Below are positions 52,801 through 60,417 of a stretch of 64,000 nucleotides of DNA, piece by piece. Source of the stretch: an uncultured Massilia sp. (GTDB lineage Bacteria; Pseudomonadota; Gammaproteobacteria; Burkholderiales; Burkholderiaceae_D); assembly GCF_913773735.1 (NCBI RefSeq), contig NZ_CAJYEB010000024.1, forward strand, positions 1 to 64,000, given 5' to 3'. The position numbers and the translations under genes were made by a program. The notes under the pieces were generated by a model. It had not been told where the DNA came from. It did no database searches and saw only the letters and a program-made list of their open reading frames with translations. How positions within the stretch are numbered: the first letter of the stretch is position 1; the number at the start of each line of letters is the position of its first letter.

Positions 52801-53514
52801 GCGATCCGCGCGAACGGCCTGCCGGCCTACTACCGCGCGCAGGTGATCGCCGCCGTGCAGGCGCGCCTGCAGGGGCTGGGGCCGCACCAGTTCGCGCTGC
52901 TGGCGGCGCTGATGCGCCACTTCCAGCTGCGCGTGTACGAACCGAAGCTGGAGGTCGACGAGACCGGCGCCCAGCTGCCGTCGCCCTCGCTGCCGAACAT
53001 CACGGCGCGGCGCCTGTACGACGCCTGGATCCGGCGCGCGACGGCGCTCGACCCGGCCCTGTCGCCGGCCCAGGTCGAGGCGGCCCTGGCCCAGCTCGAC
53101 GCCTGGACCGACGTCGTGCCCGATTCGGCCAGCGACGCCTATCACTGGGAAGTCGAGCGCGCCGTCGACAAGCGCGCGATCAAGCCGGAATGCCTGGCCA
53201 GCGACGCGCGCGCGGCGCAGGCGCTGGAACGGCGCGCGGCGGCCGTGCACCTCGTCGCCGACACGGCGGCGCCCCTGGCGCCCGGGGCGCGCTACAAGCT
53301 GTTCCTGGACGGCGCCCAGCGCGGCCCCTACGGCGTCGACGAGGTGGCGCAGCAGCTGGCGCACGGCGCGGCCGATGGCGCCACGCGCATCTGGAACATG
53401 GCGTGGAACCCGCGCCTGGACAAGTGGAAGACGGTGGCCGAGATGCCGGAATTCGCGGTGGCGCTGGCGCCCGCGATCCCGGATCCGGACGACGGCATTC
53501 CCGATCCGGAATAA
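49870..53514 (+). CDS. Large tubulin/FtsZ-superfamily protein with C-terminal GYF-like domain, gene 4
   Basis: The 1214-residue protein carries the tubulin-type nucleotide fold (Tubulin_2/FtsZ-like family) at its N-terminus. LFIGAGGTGMEVMMRIRRRI at residues 24-43 corresponds to the first nucleotide loop, FLHFDLDSNAVIDEGK (67-82) to the FtsZ NTD loop, and VVIASNAGGTGAGSAIDLGW (201-220) carries the tubulin signature GGTGAGS. The middle is long and helical, with a possible coiled-coil between about 450 and 680. Near the C-terminus (about 1140-1200) is a GYF-like domain, YKLFLDGAQRGPYGVDEVAQ...WNPRLDKWKTVAEMPEF. There is no signal peptide or membrane helix. It probably forms GTP-dependent filaments at the membrane with genes 2, 3 and 5. 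Confidence 0.88.
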   Translation: MADFPDPSALNRKTELKVDLRPTLFIGAGGTGMEVMMRIRRRILSAVWNRHHPTRVESIGDFPVARFLHFDLDSNAVIDEGKSQRTDPWFELVKLADEERLVEPLDLPQYHESDDSLARFPLIERWMPLRPKKLRSLGIDPSKGAGQIRALARLYLFDKYPKLRGRIKGALNYLSSNAGIERKENYQRLGLQVDTSKFRIVVIASNAGGTGAGSAIDLGWIAKAIARQEVSDSQVDLVMFLPSGYARANKERTEANAYATLMELETAMRDMNAQVQWMEPDSVLGRGAPFDDVYFVDTANLANKATQDVKDVYQMVADTLFEDFASADFANRKRSVAVNQQQHKLGPYNPRVPESRFGDMRLSYSKAYSAFGQAVLDTQQSLREDIRAYELAGRMVKAFFGLAASDGGGARRAGDAERDAFMREQMGLQEHAFSDFPDLRKGTVDVTPFQEYALTGMLLMDRDGRSLLERVESKVQLEVDRIMASYEVRDWREKVAELLPQLERDAIREAGASAETSEDRIKRHTGEQLAQLRLNVRGRLYMLLDDRKQGGLEFVLSLLEQVKARLAQRDLGNAQRNGKRYRDIRDALRTRQVEESLNNLAQAASRLFGKDAQAREVMNHVKRDIADYLRFHLLAVAAGQAVEAMRGLSAWLGEPLAPDEHGQVRWSGLAGEFQEGRREVQAMLGAVDQRIGQLRADARQEHATYIKLADETPAPAQSTVALRGDVSAWAEEVLLEFGGSARLFPQLGDERLRADLLLKLFRRAQVQLSSQDALAAEPLDPLLERLGAMSPQERQRVFAEWIKSAMPWINARFSAEFTPNADQFKCFIGVGDPLAWRRMEAEIRAAVPAGFFHGDLVSIVNTGVPGRAVCYIELSGYPMTVLRGLPTWRASYQIENPKIPTHLHFDATRFRHPISPSMDELNRLADDYDWFLQAVALGILRRKADLGDREASFQPRGQYLFEVEPGSGEWLQIGNEYAIRANGLPAYYRAQVIAAVQARLQGLGPHQFALLAALMRHFQLRVYEPKLEVDETGAQLPSPSLPNITARRLYDAWIRRATALDPALSPAQVEAALAQLDAWTDVVPDSASDAYHWEVERAVDKRAIKPECLASDARAAQALERRAAAVHLVADTAAPLAPGARYKLFLDGAQRGPYGVDEVAQQLAHGAADGATRIWNMAWNPRLDKWKTVAEMPEFAVALAPAIPDPDDGIPDPE

Positions 53515-53523
53515 GGAGACGGC

Positions 53524-54717
53524 GTGCAGGACGACACCGTCTATCGTTGCATCGCTCCCGCCTGCGGCCGCCTGATGCCGCGGCAGGTGAATTTCTGCCC
53601 GTGGTGCGGCACCGCGCAGACGGCGGCCGTGCGCGCGCTGGCCGCGGCGCGCGCGGCCCCGCCCGGCGCCGACGCGGATGCCGCGGCGCCGCGCGCCGCG
53701 CTGGCCGCCGCCGGGGCGACCGTGGCGGCGTCGCTGGCGGGTTGGTCGGACGTGCCGGAGGTGCCGGGGGTGCCGGACGGCGCGGCGCCGACCGCCGCGC
53801 CGACGCCGCCACCGATGCCGACACCGACCGCGACACCGACCGCGGCACCGACCGCGGCACCGACCGCGGCACCCTCGCCGGCGCCGACCGCGGCACCGAC
53901 TGTGGCGCCGACCGCGGCACCCACGCCAGCACCGACGTCGGCACCGACGCCCGCGCCGGCCGCGGCGAAGACCGGCGCGGCCGGTGCCCATGCGTTCGGC
54001 CGCGCTCCCGCGGGCGGCGCTCCACCGCGCCAGGGCGCCGGCCCGTCGCGGCCGGCGCAGCCGCCGCAGCGCGAACCGATCCGCCTGCGCTGGTGGATCC
54101 TGGCGCTGGTCGTGCTGTGGGGCGTGTGGCTGGTGGCCAAGCCGTCGGCGAAAAAGACCGAGCGCCGCATCGAGGCGGCCATCGGCCTGGCGCGTGAATG
54201 CCGGGCGAAGGACGCGCAGGATGCATTGATCGCGCTGCGCCGCGACCGCGCCACGCCGGCCCAGCTGGAACGCGTGCAGAAGGCGCTGAACGACGAAGCG
54301 GGCAAGTGCACGCGCCGGCGCCAGCGCGACAAGGCCTGGAGCGAGGCCAGCGACGCGGCCGAGGCGGCGCTCGAGGCCGGCAATCCCGAGCGGGCGCGCC
54401 TGCGCCTGCAGGCGTTCGCCAGGCGCTGGGGCGAGGACGAGGACACGCGCGCGCTGCGCGCGCGCATCGACGCGGCGCGCCATCCGCTGGCGGTGCCGCG
54501 CACCGGCACCGCGACGGGCGCATCCGGCGGCGCCGGCGCGGCCGCGGGCGGCGATGCCGAGTCGGCGCGCAACCTGGTCCGGGAAGCGCGCGCCGACCTG
54601 GCGCGCGGCGCCTTCCATGCGGCCGGCGACAAGATGACGCTGTGCCTGGCCATGGTCGATCCGGGCAATCGCGAGTGTGTGGCGCTCAAGGCACAGGCGG
54701 AGCGCGAGGGCAGGTAG
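53524..54717 (+). CDS. Zinc-ribbon, Pro/Ala/Thr-linker membrane protein, gene 5 of tubulin-type operon
   Basis: The 397-residue protein starts at a GTG behind a strong site (AAGGAGACGGC). An N-terminal zinc ribbon has four cysteines (C9-x4-C14, C25-x2-C28; CIAPACG, FCPWCGTAQ). A long linker with PTAAPT repeats follows, then one membrane helix (LRWWILALVVLWGVWLVAKP). The C-terminal half is helical and repeat-like (RRIEAAIGLARECRAKDAQD; AEAALEAGNPERARLRLQAF), similar to TPR-type repeats. The orientation would leave the zinc ribbon in the cytoplasm and the TPR-like part in the periplasm. It starts 9 bp after gene 4, and its stop TAG is part of a GTAGGGT repeat. Confidence 0.8.
   Translation: MQDDTVYRCIAPACGRLMPRQVNFCPWCGTAQTAAVRALAAARAAPPGADADAAAPRAALAAAGATVAASLAGWSDVPEVPGVPDGAAPTAAPTPPPMPTPTATPTAAPTAAPTAAPSPAPTAAPTVAPTAAPTPAPTSAPTPAPAAAKTGAAGAHAFGRAPAGGAPPRQGAGPSRPAQPPQREPIRLRWWILALVVLWGVWLVAKPSAKKTERRIEAAIGLARECRAKDAQDALIALRRDRATPAQLERVQKALNDEAGKCTRRRQRDKAWSEASDAAEAALEAGNPERARLRLQAFARRWGEDEDTRALRARIDAARHPLAVPRTGTATGASGGAGAAAGGDAESARNLVREARADLARGAFHAAGDKMTLCLAMVDPGNRECVALKAQAEREGR
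53796..53965 (+). repeat. Coding tandem repeat, PTAAP type
   Basis: Units of accgcggcaccg and variants repeat more than ten times in frame and encode Pro-Thr-Ala-Ala. This builds the linker between zinc ribbon and membrane helix in gene 5, and its length could vary by slippage. Confidence 0.8.
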
Positions 54718-54742
54718 GGTCGGCACGCCGTGCCCGCACGCG
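54713..54742. repeat. GTAGGGT half-element
   Basis: ggtagggtcggcacgccgtg + cccgcacgcg is one arm of the GTAGGGTGGGCAC family. Its TAG is the stop codon of the preceding gene. The arm contains the palindrome cggcacgccgtgcccg. Confidence 0.7.
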
Positions 54743-54790
54743 TCGGGAAATGCATTAAGATTTCTTTTCTGAATCTTTTTGCGCGTCGCC

Positions 54791-55672
54791 ATGCGTCCTG
54801 CCGTCCCCTTCCTGAAGTTGAGCGATATCGAACAATTCCCGGATCCGGCCGCCGACACCGACGGCCGGCTCGCGAAAGTGTGCCAGATACTGTTCAATCC
54901 TTTGCTCTTGCCCATGGTGACGACCGGCTTGCCCCTGGGTTCCGCCCAGCCGCCGCGTTTCAAGCTCCATAAGCTGCGCAGCGGCGGCAAGCATGCCGTC
55001 ATCGTCGTCAACGGTTTCCTGTCGAAGGGCGACCGCGGCACCAGTGACTGGGAAGACGCGCTCGCCGCCAGGTTCGGCCGCGCGACCTGGTACCACCTGG
55101 ACTGGGACGCCTTCCGCCATCCGCTTGCGCAGGCCGCCGACCTGCTGACCATCGACGGCATGCTGGACCGGATGGTCGGCAAGCGCGAGCCTGCGTTGCT
55201 CGCGGGCTGGCACACGACGATGCTCGCGGCCGAGCGCGCCGGCGAACTGCTGGCGCAGGCCATCCTGAGCACGCCGGGCTGGCGTTTCACGCTGGCCGGC
55301 CATTCGCTCGGCGCGCGCGTGATCCATTTCGCCCTGAAGGCGCTGGAGGGGAAGGGCGCGCGGCGCATCGAGAACGTCTACCTGCTGGGCGGCGCGGTGG
55401 GCGGCGCCGACGTGGAAAGGGACAAGCGGGACTGGACCAGCGCTGCCAATGCCGTCAAGGGGCGGATCTTCAATTGCTTCAGCGACGAGGACGGCGTACT
55501 GGCGTGGCTGTACCAGGGCGCCAACGCCCTGCAGAGCAGGCCGGTCGGCCTCCACGGCATCCGGCTCAAGCACGAGCGCATCTTCCATTTCGATTGCAGC
55601 CCGCTGGTCACGGGCCATATGCGATGGAAGGAAAACTTCGGCCACATCCTCCGCCAGTTGAAGGCCTATTGA
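54791..55672 (+). CDS. DUF726 family alpha/beta-hydrolase-like protein
   Basis: From MRPAVPFLKLSDIEQFPDPA the 293-residue protein shows the DUF726 pattern of a serine-hydrolase fold. KHAVIVVNGFLSKGDRGTSD is the oxyanion side, WRFTLAGHSLGARVIHFALK is the nucleophile elbow (GHSLG), then VYLLGGAVGGADVERDKRDW, and NAVKGRIFNCFSDEDGVLAW supplies the likely acidic residue; the distal His is in GLHGIRLKHERIFHF or GHM. No signal peptide is seen. Eukaryotic DUF726 members are membrane associated (TMCO4); the bacterial role is unknown. It begins 73 bp after the tubulin-type operon on the same strand. Confidence 0.85.
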   Translation: MRPAVPFLKLSDIEQFPDPAADTDGRLAKVCQILFNPLLLPMVTTGLPLGSAQPPRFKLHKLRSGGKHAVIVVNGFLSKGDRGTSDWEDALAARFGRATWYHLDWDAFRHPLAQAADLLTIDGMLDRMVGKREPALLAGWHTTMLAAERAGELLAQAILSTPGWRFTLAGHSLGARVIHFALKALEGKGARRIENVYLLGGAVGGADVERDKRDWTSAANAVKGRIFNCFSDEDGVLAWLYQGANALQSRPVGLHGIRLKHERIFHFDCSPLVTGHMRWKENFGHILRQLKAY

Positions 55673-55766
55673 GCGCCACGCGTCCGCCGCCGCCCGTGTT
55701 CAAGGTGTATATTTGATAACAAAAAGGTTGGCAACGGATTCGTTGGCAAAAAAGGAGGATGCTGAC

Positions 55767-56096
55767 ATGAAACGCCTATCCATCTTGGCGGCCCTGGTGG
55801 CCGCTTCCCTGCTGGCCGGCTGCCGGCAGGACGACGGCCCGGGCCCGGCCCAGCGCGCCGGCAAGGCCGTCGACGACGCCGGTGCGAAGGTGACGCAGGC
55901 CGTGGACGCGGCCGGCGAGCGGGTCAAGGACGGCGTGCAGGCGCAGGTCGACAAGGTCGACGCCGCCGCCCGCCGCGCGCGCATCGACGCGCAGGAAGCG
56001 ACCGAGGAAGCCAGCCGCAACCTGGACCGGGCGACGCAGAAGGTCGGCGAAAAAGTGGAAGAAGCCGGCCAGAAGATCCAGCACGCAGCGCAGTAG
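55767..56096 (+). CDS. Small amphipathic lipoprotein
   Basis: From MKRLSILAALVAASLLAGCR, with AAAGGAGGATGCTGAC upstream, the 109-residue protein has a lipobox LLAGC. The mature part is one long amphipathic helix rich in Ala, Glu, Asp and Lys (DDAGAKVTQAVDAAGERVKD; EEASRNLDRATQKVGEKVEE), resembling LEA or apolipoprotein-type helices. It should be anchored to a membrane in the periplasm. The function is unknown. Its stop TAG is the start of the GTAGGGTGGACGG repeat that continues to 56311. It lies 94 bp after the DUF726 gene on the same strand. Confidence 0.8.
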   Translation: MKRLSILAALVAASLLAGCRQDDGPGPAQRAGKAVDDAGAKVTQAVDAAGERVKDGVQAQVDKVDAAARRARIDAQEATEEASRNLDRATQKVGEKVEEAGQKIQHAAQ

Positions 56097-56311
56097 GGTG
56101 GACGGCTCCGCCGTCCACGCGGTGATACGCACCGCGTGAACCGTCGCGCCGGTGGCGGGTCAGGCCGTCCACGCGGCGATACGCACCGCATGAACCGTCG
56201 CGCCGGTGGCGGGTCAGGCCGTCCACGCGGTGATACGCACCGCATGAACCGTCGCGCCGGCGGCGGGTCAGGCCGTCCACGCGGCGATACGCGCCGCACG
56301 ACCCGCCGCGC
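56093..56311. repeat. 54-bp tandem array with GTAGGGTGGACGG head
   Basis: The head gtagggtggacggctccgcc is followed by units starting ccgtccacgcggtgatacgc. Units begin at 56111, 56165, 56219 and 56273, each 54 bp apart, with three complete copies and a partial fourth. Differences are few (ggtgat/ggcgat, gtggcggg/cggcggg). There are no spacers, so it is not a CRISPR. The unit head matches the MITE-like element at 39341-39478. Confidence 0.92.
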
Positions 56312-56325
56312 GCGGCGCCGGGATC

Positions 56326-58383
56326 TCAGGACGCCATGCGCAGTTCCGGCGGATTGCCGTGCACGATGGCCAGGTCGATGCGCCCGGCGCGCCAGGCGCC
56401 CTCGATGTCCTGCTCGATCTCGTCCATCGCCGCCCCATCCAGGCGCGCCAGGCCGCGCACGCCGTAGGCGCGGTTGCGGCCGTGGCCCTTGGCCAGGTAC
56501 AGCGCCATGTCGACGATGTTCACGGCGCGTTCCCACGACACGCTTTCGGTGCCGGGCCCCAGCGGGAAGGGCGCGAAGCCGATCGACACGTTGACCGACA
56601 GCGGCACGCCCTGGTAATCGATGGTGCGCGCCGGGATGCCGTTCAGCAGGCGGCGCGCCACCTCGTCCAGCCGGTCGCGCGGCACGGACGGCAGGAAGGC
56701 CAGGAATTCCTCGCCGCCCCAGCGCACGATCATGTCGGTCTCGCGCAGGATCTCGCGCAGCGCCGCGGCGATCTCGCGCAGCACGGCATCGCCGGCGCCG
56801 TGGCCGTAGGTGTCGTTGATGTGCTTGAAGTGGTCGACGTCGAGCAGGTACATCGCGCTGACCATCCCGCCCTCGGCGCGGTCCCCGGCACCGTCGTGGC
56901 CGCGCATGAACTCCTGGAAGTGGCGGCGGTTGTACAGCGCCGTCAGCGGGTCGCGCGCGCTCTGCTGTTTCAGTTCCTGGTTCTTTTCCTCGAGCTGCGC
57001 ATTGGCCTGGCGCACCTTACGGTACAGCAGGCCGACGATGGTCGACACCAGCGCGAACACCAGCGCCAGCAGCCACCAGATGCGCTGCTGCAGGCGGCGG
57101 TTGTCGAGCTCCGTCGACTTGACCTGGTTTTCCTGGCGCAGCAGCAGGATCTGGCGCTGGCGCTTGTCGGCCTCGTATTTTTCCTGCAGTTCCATCATCG
57201 CCTTCTGGCGGCGCCGCTCGAACAGCTCGTTCGACAGGGCGCGCTCGCGGTGGTAGGCGGTCAGCGCCGCCGGCAGGTCGCCGGCGCGCTCCAGCGCGTC
57301 GCCGTACTCGGCCAGCACGCTCTGCAGGTCCGGCTTGTTGCCGGCCTTCTCGTACCAGGCGATGCCCTCGTCGACGTACTTCTTGCCCTCGGCCATGCGG
57401 CCCAGTCCCAGGTAGGCATAGCCCACGTTCACCAGCGCGGTCGCGGCATTCGCATCGTCGTGCAGCGCGCGCGCCTGCGCCAGGCCCTGCTGGCCGGACG
57501 ACAGCGCGGCGCGGTAGTCGCGCTGCTTCAGGTAGGCGTCCGACAGGTTGATCAGCGTGTTGGCGATCATCGCGCGCGCGCCGATCTCGCGTTCGAGTGC
57601 CAGCGCCGACTGCAGCGCGCGCACGCCGCGCGGCAGGTCGCCGGCGGCGACCGACAGGATGTATTCGGTGGTCTTCAGGATCGCCAGGCGGCCCGGCGCC
57701 TCCATCGTCTCGGCGGTGCGCAGCGCTTCCTCGATCGCCTCGAATCCCTTGTCGTACTCGCGCATCAGGTAGTACTGGTAGGCCAGCGATTTCAGGGAGA
57801 TCACCGCCAGCAGCGGCTGGCCGGTCTGGCGCGCCAGCGTCACCGCGGCCTGCAGCTTGGACAGCGCGGCCAGGAAGTTGCCGTCCTCGGCGTACGCTTC
57901 GCCCGACGAGATCAGGGCGTGCACGCGCAGGGTGTCGTTGCGGCTGGTGCTGCTGAGCTTTTCGGCTTCCCAGATCAGCTGGTGCGAGCGCGCCATCTCG
58001 TTCAGGCTGAACAGCGCATAGGCCTTGGACAGCAGCGCGCGGGCGAGGACGTCGTCGCTGCGCGCCTGGCGCGCCAGCTGCACTGCCTGTTCGCACAGGG
58101 CCGAGGAAACCAGGTGTTCGCCGAGGCGGTGGCGCAGGTCGCAGGACAGCACCAGGAACTGGGCGCGCTGGCCGGGCGGGCCGCCGGCCGTCTCGGCATC
58201 GAGTTTTTCCAGCAGCGCAATGGCGCGGTGCGGGGTGACGCGGATGACTTCGCCGATCTGGGTCATGCGCTCCTGGGGCAGCAGCGCGTCCTGGGCAGCG
58301 GCGGCGACCGGCGCAAGGCAAAGCGCAGCCAGCAGCGCGCGGCTGCTCCGGTGCTGCAATGCGCGGTACAGGCCTGCCAACAT
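56326..58383 (-). CDS. TPR-containing diguanylate cyclase (GGDEF)
   Basis: The 685-residue protein has a signal peptide (ALLAALCLAPVAAAAQD), then about 350 residues of TPR repeats in the periplasm (ALLSKAYALFSLNEMARSHQ; ALVNVGYAYLGLGRMAEGKK). One membrane helix (IWWLLALVFALVSTIVGLLY) and a coiled-coil linker (NAQLEEKNQELKQQSARDPL) follow, then a GGDEF domain. The active site is RWGGEEF, and the I-site RETD stands five residues before it, so the enzyme should make c-di-GMP under product inhibition. The periplasmic TPR domain may sense proteins or peptides. There is no EAL domain. Downstream is the 54-bp repeat array. Confidence 0.94.
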   Translation of the reverse strand: MLAGLYRALQHRSSRALLAALCLAPVAAAAQDALLPQERMTQIGEVIRVTPHRAIALLEKLDAETAGGPPGQRAQFLVLSCDLRHRLGEHLVSSALCEQAVQLARQARSDDVLARALLSKAYALFSLNEMARSHQLIWEAEKLSSTSRNDTLRVHALISSGEAYAEDGNFLAALSKLQAAVTLARQTGQPLLAVISLKSLAYQYYLMREYDKGFEAIEEALRTAETMEAPGRLAILKTTEYILSVAAGDLPRGVRALQSALALEREIGARAMIANTLINLSDAYLKQRDYRAALSSGQQGLAQARALHDDANAATALVNVGYAYLGLGRMAEGKKYVDEGIAWYEKAGNKPDLQSVLAEYGDALERAGDLPAALTAYHRERALSNELFERRRQKAMMELQEKYEADKRQRQILLLRQENQVKSTELDNRRLQQRIWWLLALVFALVSTIVGLLYRKVRQANAQLEEKNQELKQQSARDPLTALYNRRHFQEFMRGHDGAGDRAEGGMVSAMYLLDVDHFKHINDTYGHGAGDAVLREIAAALREILRETDMIVRWGGEEFLAFLPSVPRDRLDEVARRLLNGIPARTIDYQGVPLSVNVSIGFAPFPLGPGTESVSWERAVNIVDMALYLAKGHGRNRAYGVRGLARLDGAAMDEIEQDIEGAWRAGRIDLAIVHGNPPELRMAS

Positions 58384-58611
58384 AGCTCCCCAGCGATGTA
58401 GAGTGGGACGGACGTCAATTTTTCATTATATGGCGGTTGCTACTGAGAAAGATCAATTTTATGATTTGCTATGCGCAAAAAGACACACTTCCGTGTCAGA
58501 CCGCGCGGCCGCATGTCACAATCGGCGCCGGCATGGCGATCGGCACCAAAAAAGTGCGGAAAACGGGGAGCGGTGCATGGCGATGGCCGGCCCGGACCCG
58601 GGCCGGCCGGG
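58384..58611. other. Intergenic gap, no gene recognised
   Basis: The 228-bp gap between the minus-strand TPR-GGDEF gene and the downstream end of the ABC transporter operon is AT-rich at 58420-58500. It probably carries the promoter of the TPR-GGDEF gene. No frame in it has a usable ribosome-binding site. Confidence 0.5.
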
Positions 58612-60417
58612 TCAGGCGGCCAGCTGCTGCAGCAGGTACAGGCGCTGGTACAGCCCGCCCTCGATCCGCATCAGTTCGTCGTGGCTGCCGCTCTCGCTGA
58701 TGCGGCCGTGGTTCAGCACCACGATGCGGTCGGCGTCGCGGATCGTCGACAGGCGGTGCGCGATCGCGACGATGGTGATGCGGCCGCGCAGTCCGTCCAG
58801 CGCCTGCTGCACGACCTGCTCGGTGGCGCTGTCGATGCGCGAGGTGGCCTCGTCCAGCAGCAGGATGCGCGGCCGGCCGGCCAGGGCGCGCGCGATCGCG
58901 ATCAGCTGCTTCTGGCCGGACGACAGGCGCGAGCCGCCTTCGCCCAGCGGCGTGTCGTAGCCCTCTTCCAGGGCCGCGATGAAGTCATGCGCATGGGCCG
59001 CGCGCGCGGCCGCCTCGATCGCGTCCTGCGGCAGGTTGCGTCCCATGTCGATGTTCTCGCGCGCCGAGGCCGCCAGCAGGAAGGGATCCTGCGGCACCAG
59101 CCCGACCTCGCTGCGAAAGCGCGCGTTGTCGATGCCGGCCAGCGGCTCGCCGAACAGGGAGATGGCGCCGCGGTTGCCGTCGGTATCGAAGGGGTAGTAG
59201 CGCAGCAGCAGCGACAGGAAGGTCGACTTGCCGCTGCCGGTATGGCCCACGATGCCGAAGAAGGCGCCCTGCGGGATGTCCAGCGACAGGTCGTGCAGCA
59301 CCGTCTGGCCCGGCACGTAGGCGAATTCCAGGCCGCGCACCCGCACCGCCGGCGCGTCGGGGTCGGGCGCCGGCCGCGCCGTGCCCGCGCGGCCGGCGGC
59401 GTGCTCGGGCGCGCCGGCCTCGTCGAGCAGGGCGGCCACGCGCGCCGTGGCGACCACCGCCTGCTGCAGGCCGCTGAACTGCATCGTGATCTGGATGAGC
59501 GGCTCGACCACCCGCGCGATGTAGCTGATGAAGGCGTACAGCACCCCGACCTCGACCGCGTTCATGCTGCGCTGGCCGAAGCTGAAGATGACCACCGCCA
59601 GCAGCACCACGTTGAGGAAGTCGAGCGCGGGCCGCAGCAGGAAGGCGTTGGCGCGCAGCTCGGCCACGCGCGCCGTGTAGTGCTGCTCGTTGGTGCCGGC
59701 GAAGCGCTGCCCGAAGCGGTGCTGGGCATTGTTCGCCTGCAGCACGCTCATCCCGCCGATCGATTCCGCCAGCTGGCCGTTGATGTCGCTGCGCAGGGCG
59801 CGCGCGCGCGTCACGGCCGGCGCCGACAGGCGCTGGTACAGCCAGACGATGCCGACCACCGCCGGCACCAGCGCAAGCACGATCAGCATCAGGCGCCAGT
59901 CCAGCCAGGCCATCGCGATCGAGGTGCCGACCAGCACGATGCTGCTGTCGAGGATCACGAACAGCACCTGGATGTAGAGGGTCTTGACCGCCTCGGTGTC
60001 GTTGGTGACGCGGCTGACCAGCTGGCCGGTGATGGCGCGGTCGAAGAAGGCCATCGGCAGGCGCAGCACGTGGCCGTAGACCCATTCGCGCAGTCGCTGC
60101 ACCGAGCGCATCGCCAGGCCCGACAGGCGCACCAGCTGCAGGAAGCGCAGCCACGACGCGGCCCAGCCGGTCAGCAGCACGGCGCCCAGCAGCAGCGCCA
60201 TGCGCGGCCAGTCGAGGTGATGCGGCAGCAGGTGCTCGTCGATCAGCTTCTTGCCGAGCAGTGGCCCGAGCACCTCCAGGGCCGCGGCCAGCACCAGCCA
60301 GCCGGTGGCCCAGCCCAGGTGGGCGCGGTCCGGATGGGCGGCGCGGCGCAGCAGGCCGGCGGCCTGCCGCGCCTGGGCGCCGCTGACGCTGGATTTCACG
60401 TGGCGATCAGATGGCAT
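58612..60417 (-). CDS. ABC exporter, fused permease and ATPase (MdlB-like)
   Basis: From MPSDRHVKSSVSGAQARQAA the protein is 601 residues. The N-terminal permease has about six helices (WATGWLVLAAALEVLGPLLG + KKLIDEHLLP). The ATPase has Walker A GHTGSGKST, the Q-loop VGLVPQDPFLL, the signature LSSGQKQLIAIAR, Walker B RILLLDEATS and the H-loop HRLS. The C-terminal half of an MdlAB-type heterodimer is expected; in such exporters one partner often carries a degenerate site. Here the signature LSSGQ and the Walker B glutamate are intact. The ATG overlaps the mdlA-like gene by 11 bp. The substrate is unknown. Confidence 0.93.
   Translation of the reverse strand: MPSDRHVKSSVSGAQARQAAGLLRRAAHPDRAHLGWATGWLVLAAALEVLGPLLGKKLIDEHLLPHHLDWPRMALLLGAVLLTGWAASWLRFLQLVRLSGLAMRSVQRLREWVYGHVLRLPMAFFDRAITGQLVSRVTNDTEAVKTLYIQVLFVILDSSIVLVGTSIAMAWLDWRLMLIVLALVPAVVGIVWLYQRLSAPAVTRARALRSDINGQLAESIGGMSVLQANNAQHRFGQRFAGTNEQHYTARVAELRANAFLLRPALDFLNVVLLAVVIFSFGQRSMNAVEVGVLYAFISYIARVVEPLIQITMQFSGLQQAVVATARVAALLDEAGAPEHAAGRAGTARPAPDPDAPAVRVRGLEFAYVPGQTVLHDLSLDIPQGAFFGIVGHTGSGKSTFLSLLLRYYPFDTDGNRGAISLFGEPLAGIDNARFRSEVGLVPQDPFLLAASARENIDMGRNLPQDAIEAAARAAHAHDFIAALEEGYDTPLGEGGSRLSSGQKQLIAIARALAGRPRILLLDEATSRIDSATEQVVQQALDGLRGRITIVAIAHRLSTIRDADRIVVLNHGRISESGSHDELMRIEGGLYQRLYLLQQLAA

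Noticed and set aside
56093..56311. Possible CRISPR array
   Set aside because: The 54-bp units are directly adjacent without variable spacers, and no cas gene is present.
55924..56594. Repeat-coding frames on both strands over the 54-bp array
   Set aside because: Because 54 is divisible by three, any frame without a stop in one unit stays open. There is no ribosome-binding site or signal of real coding.
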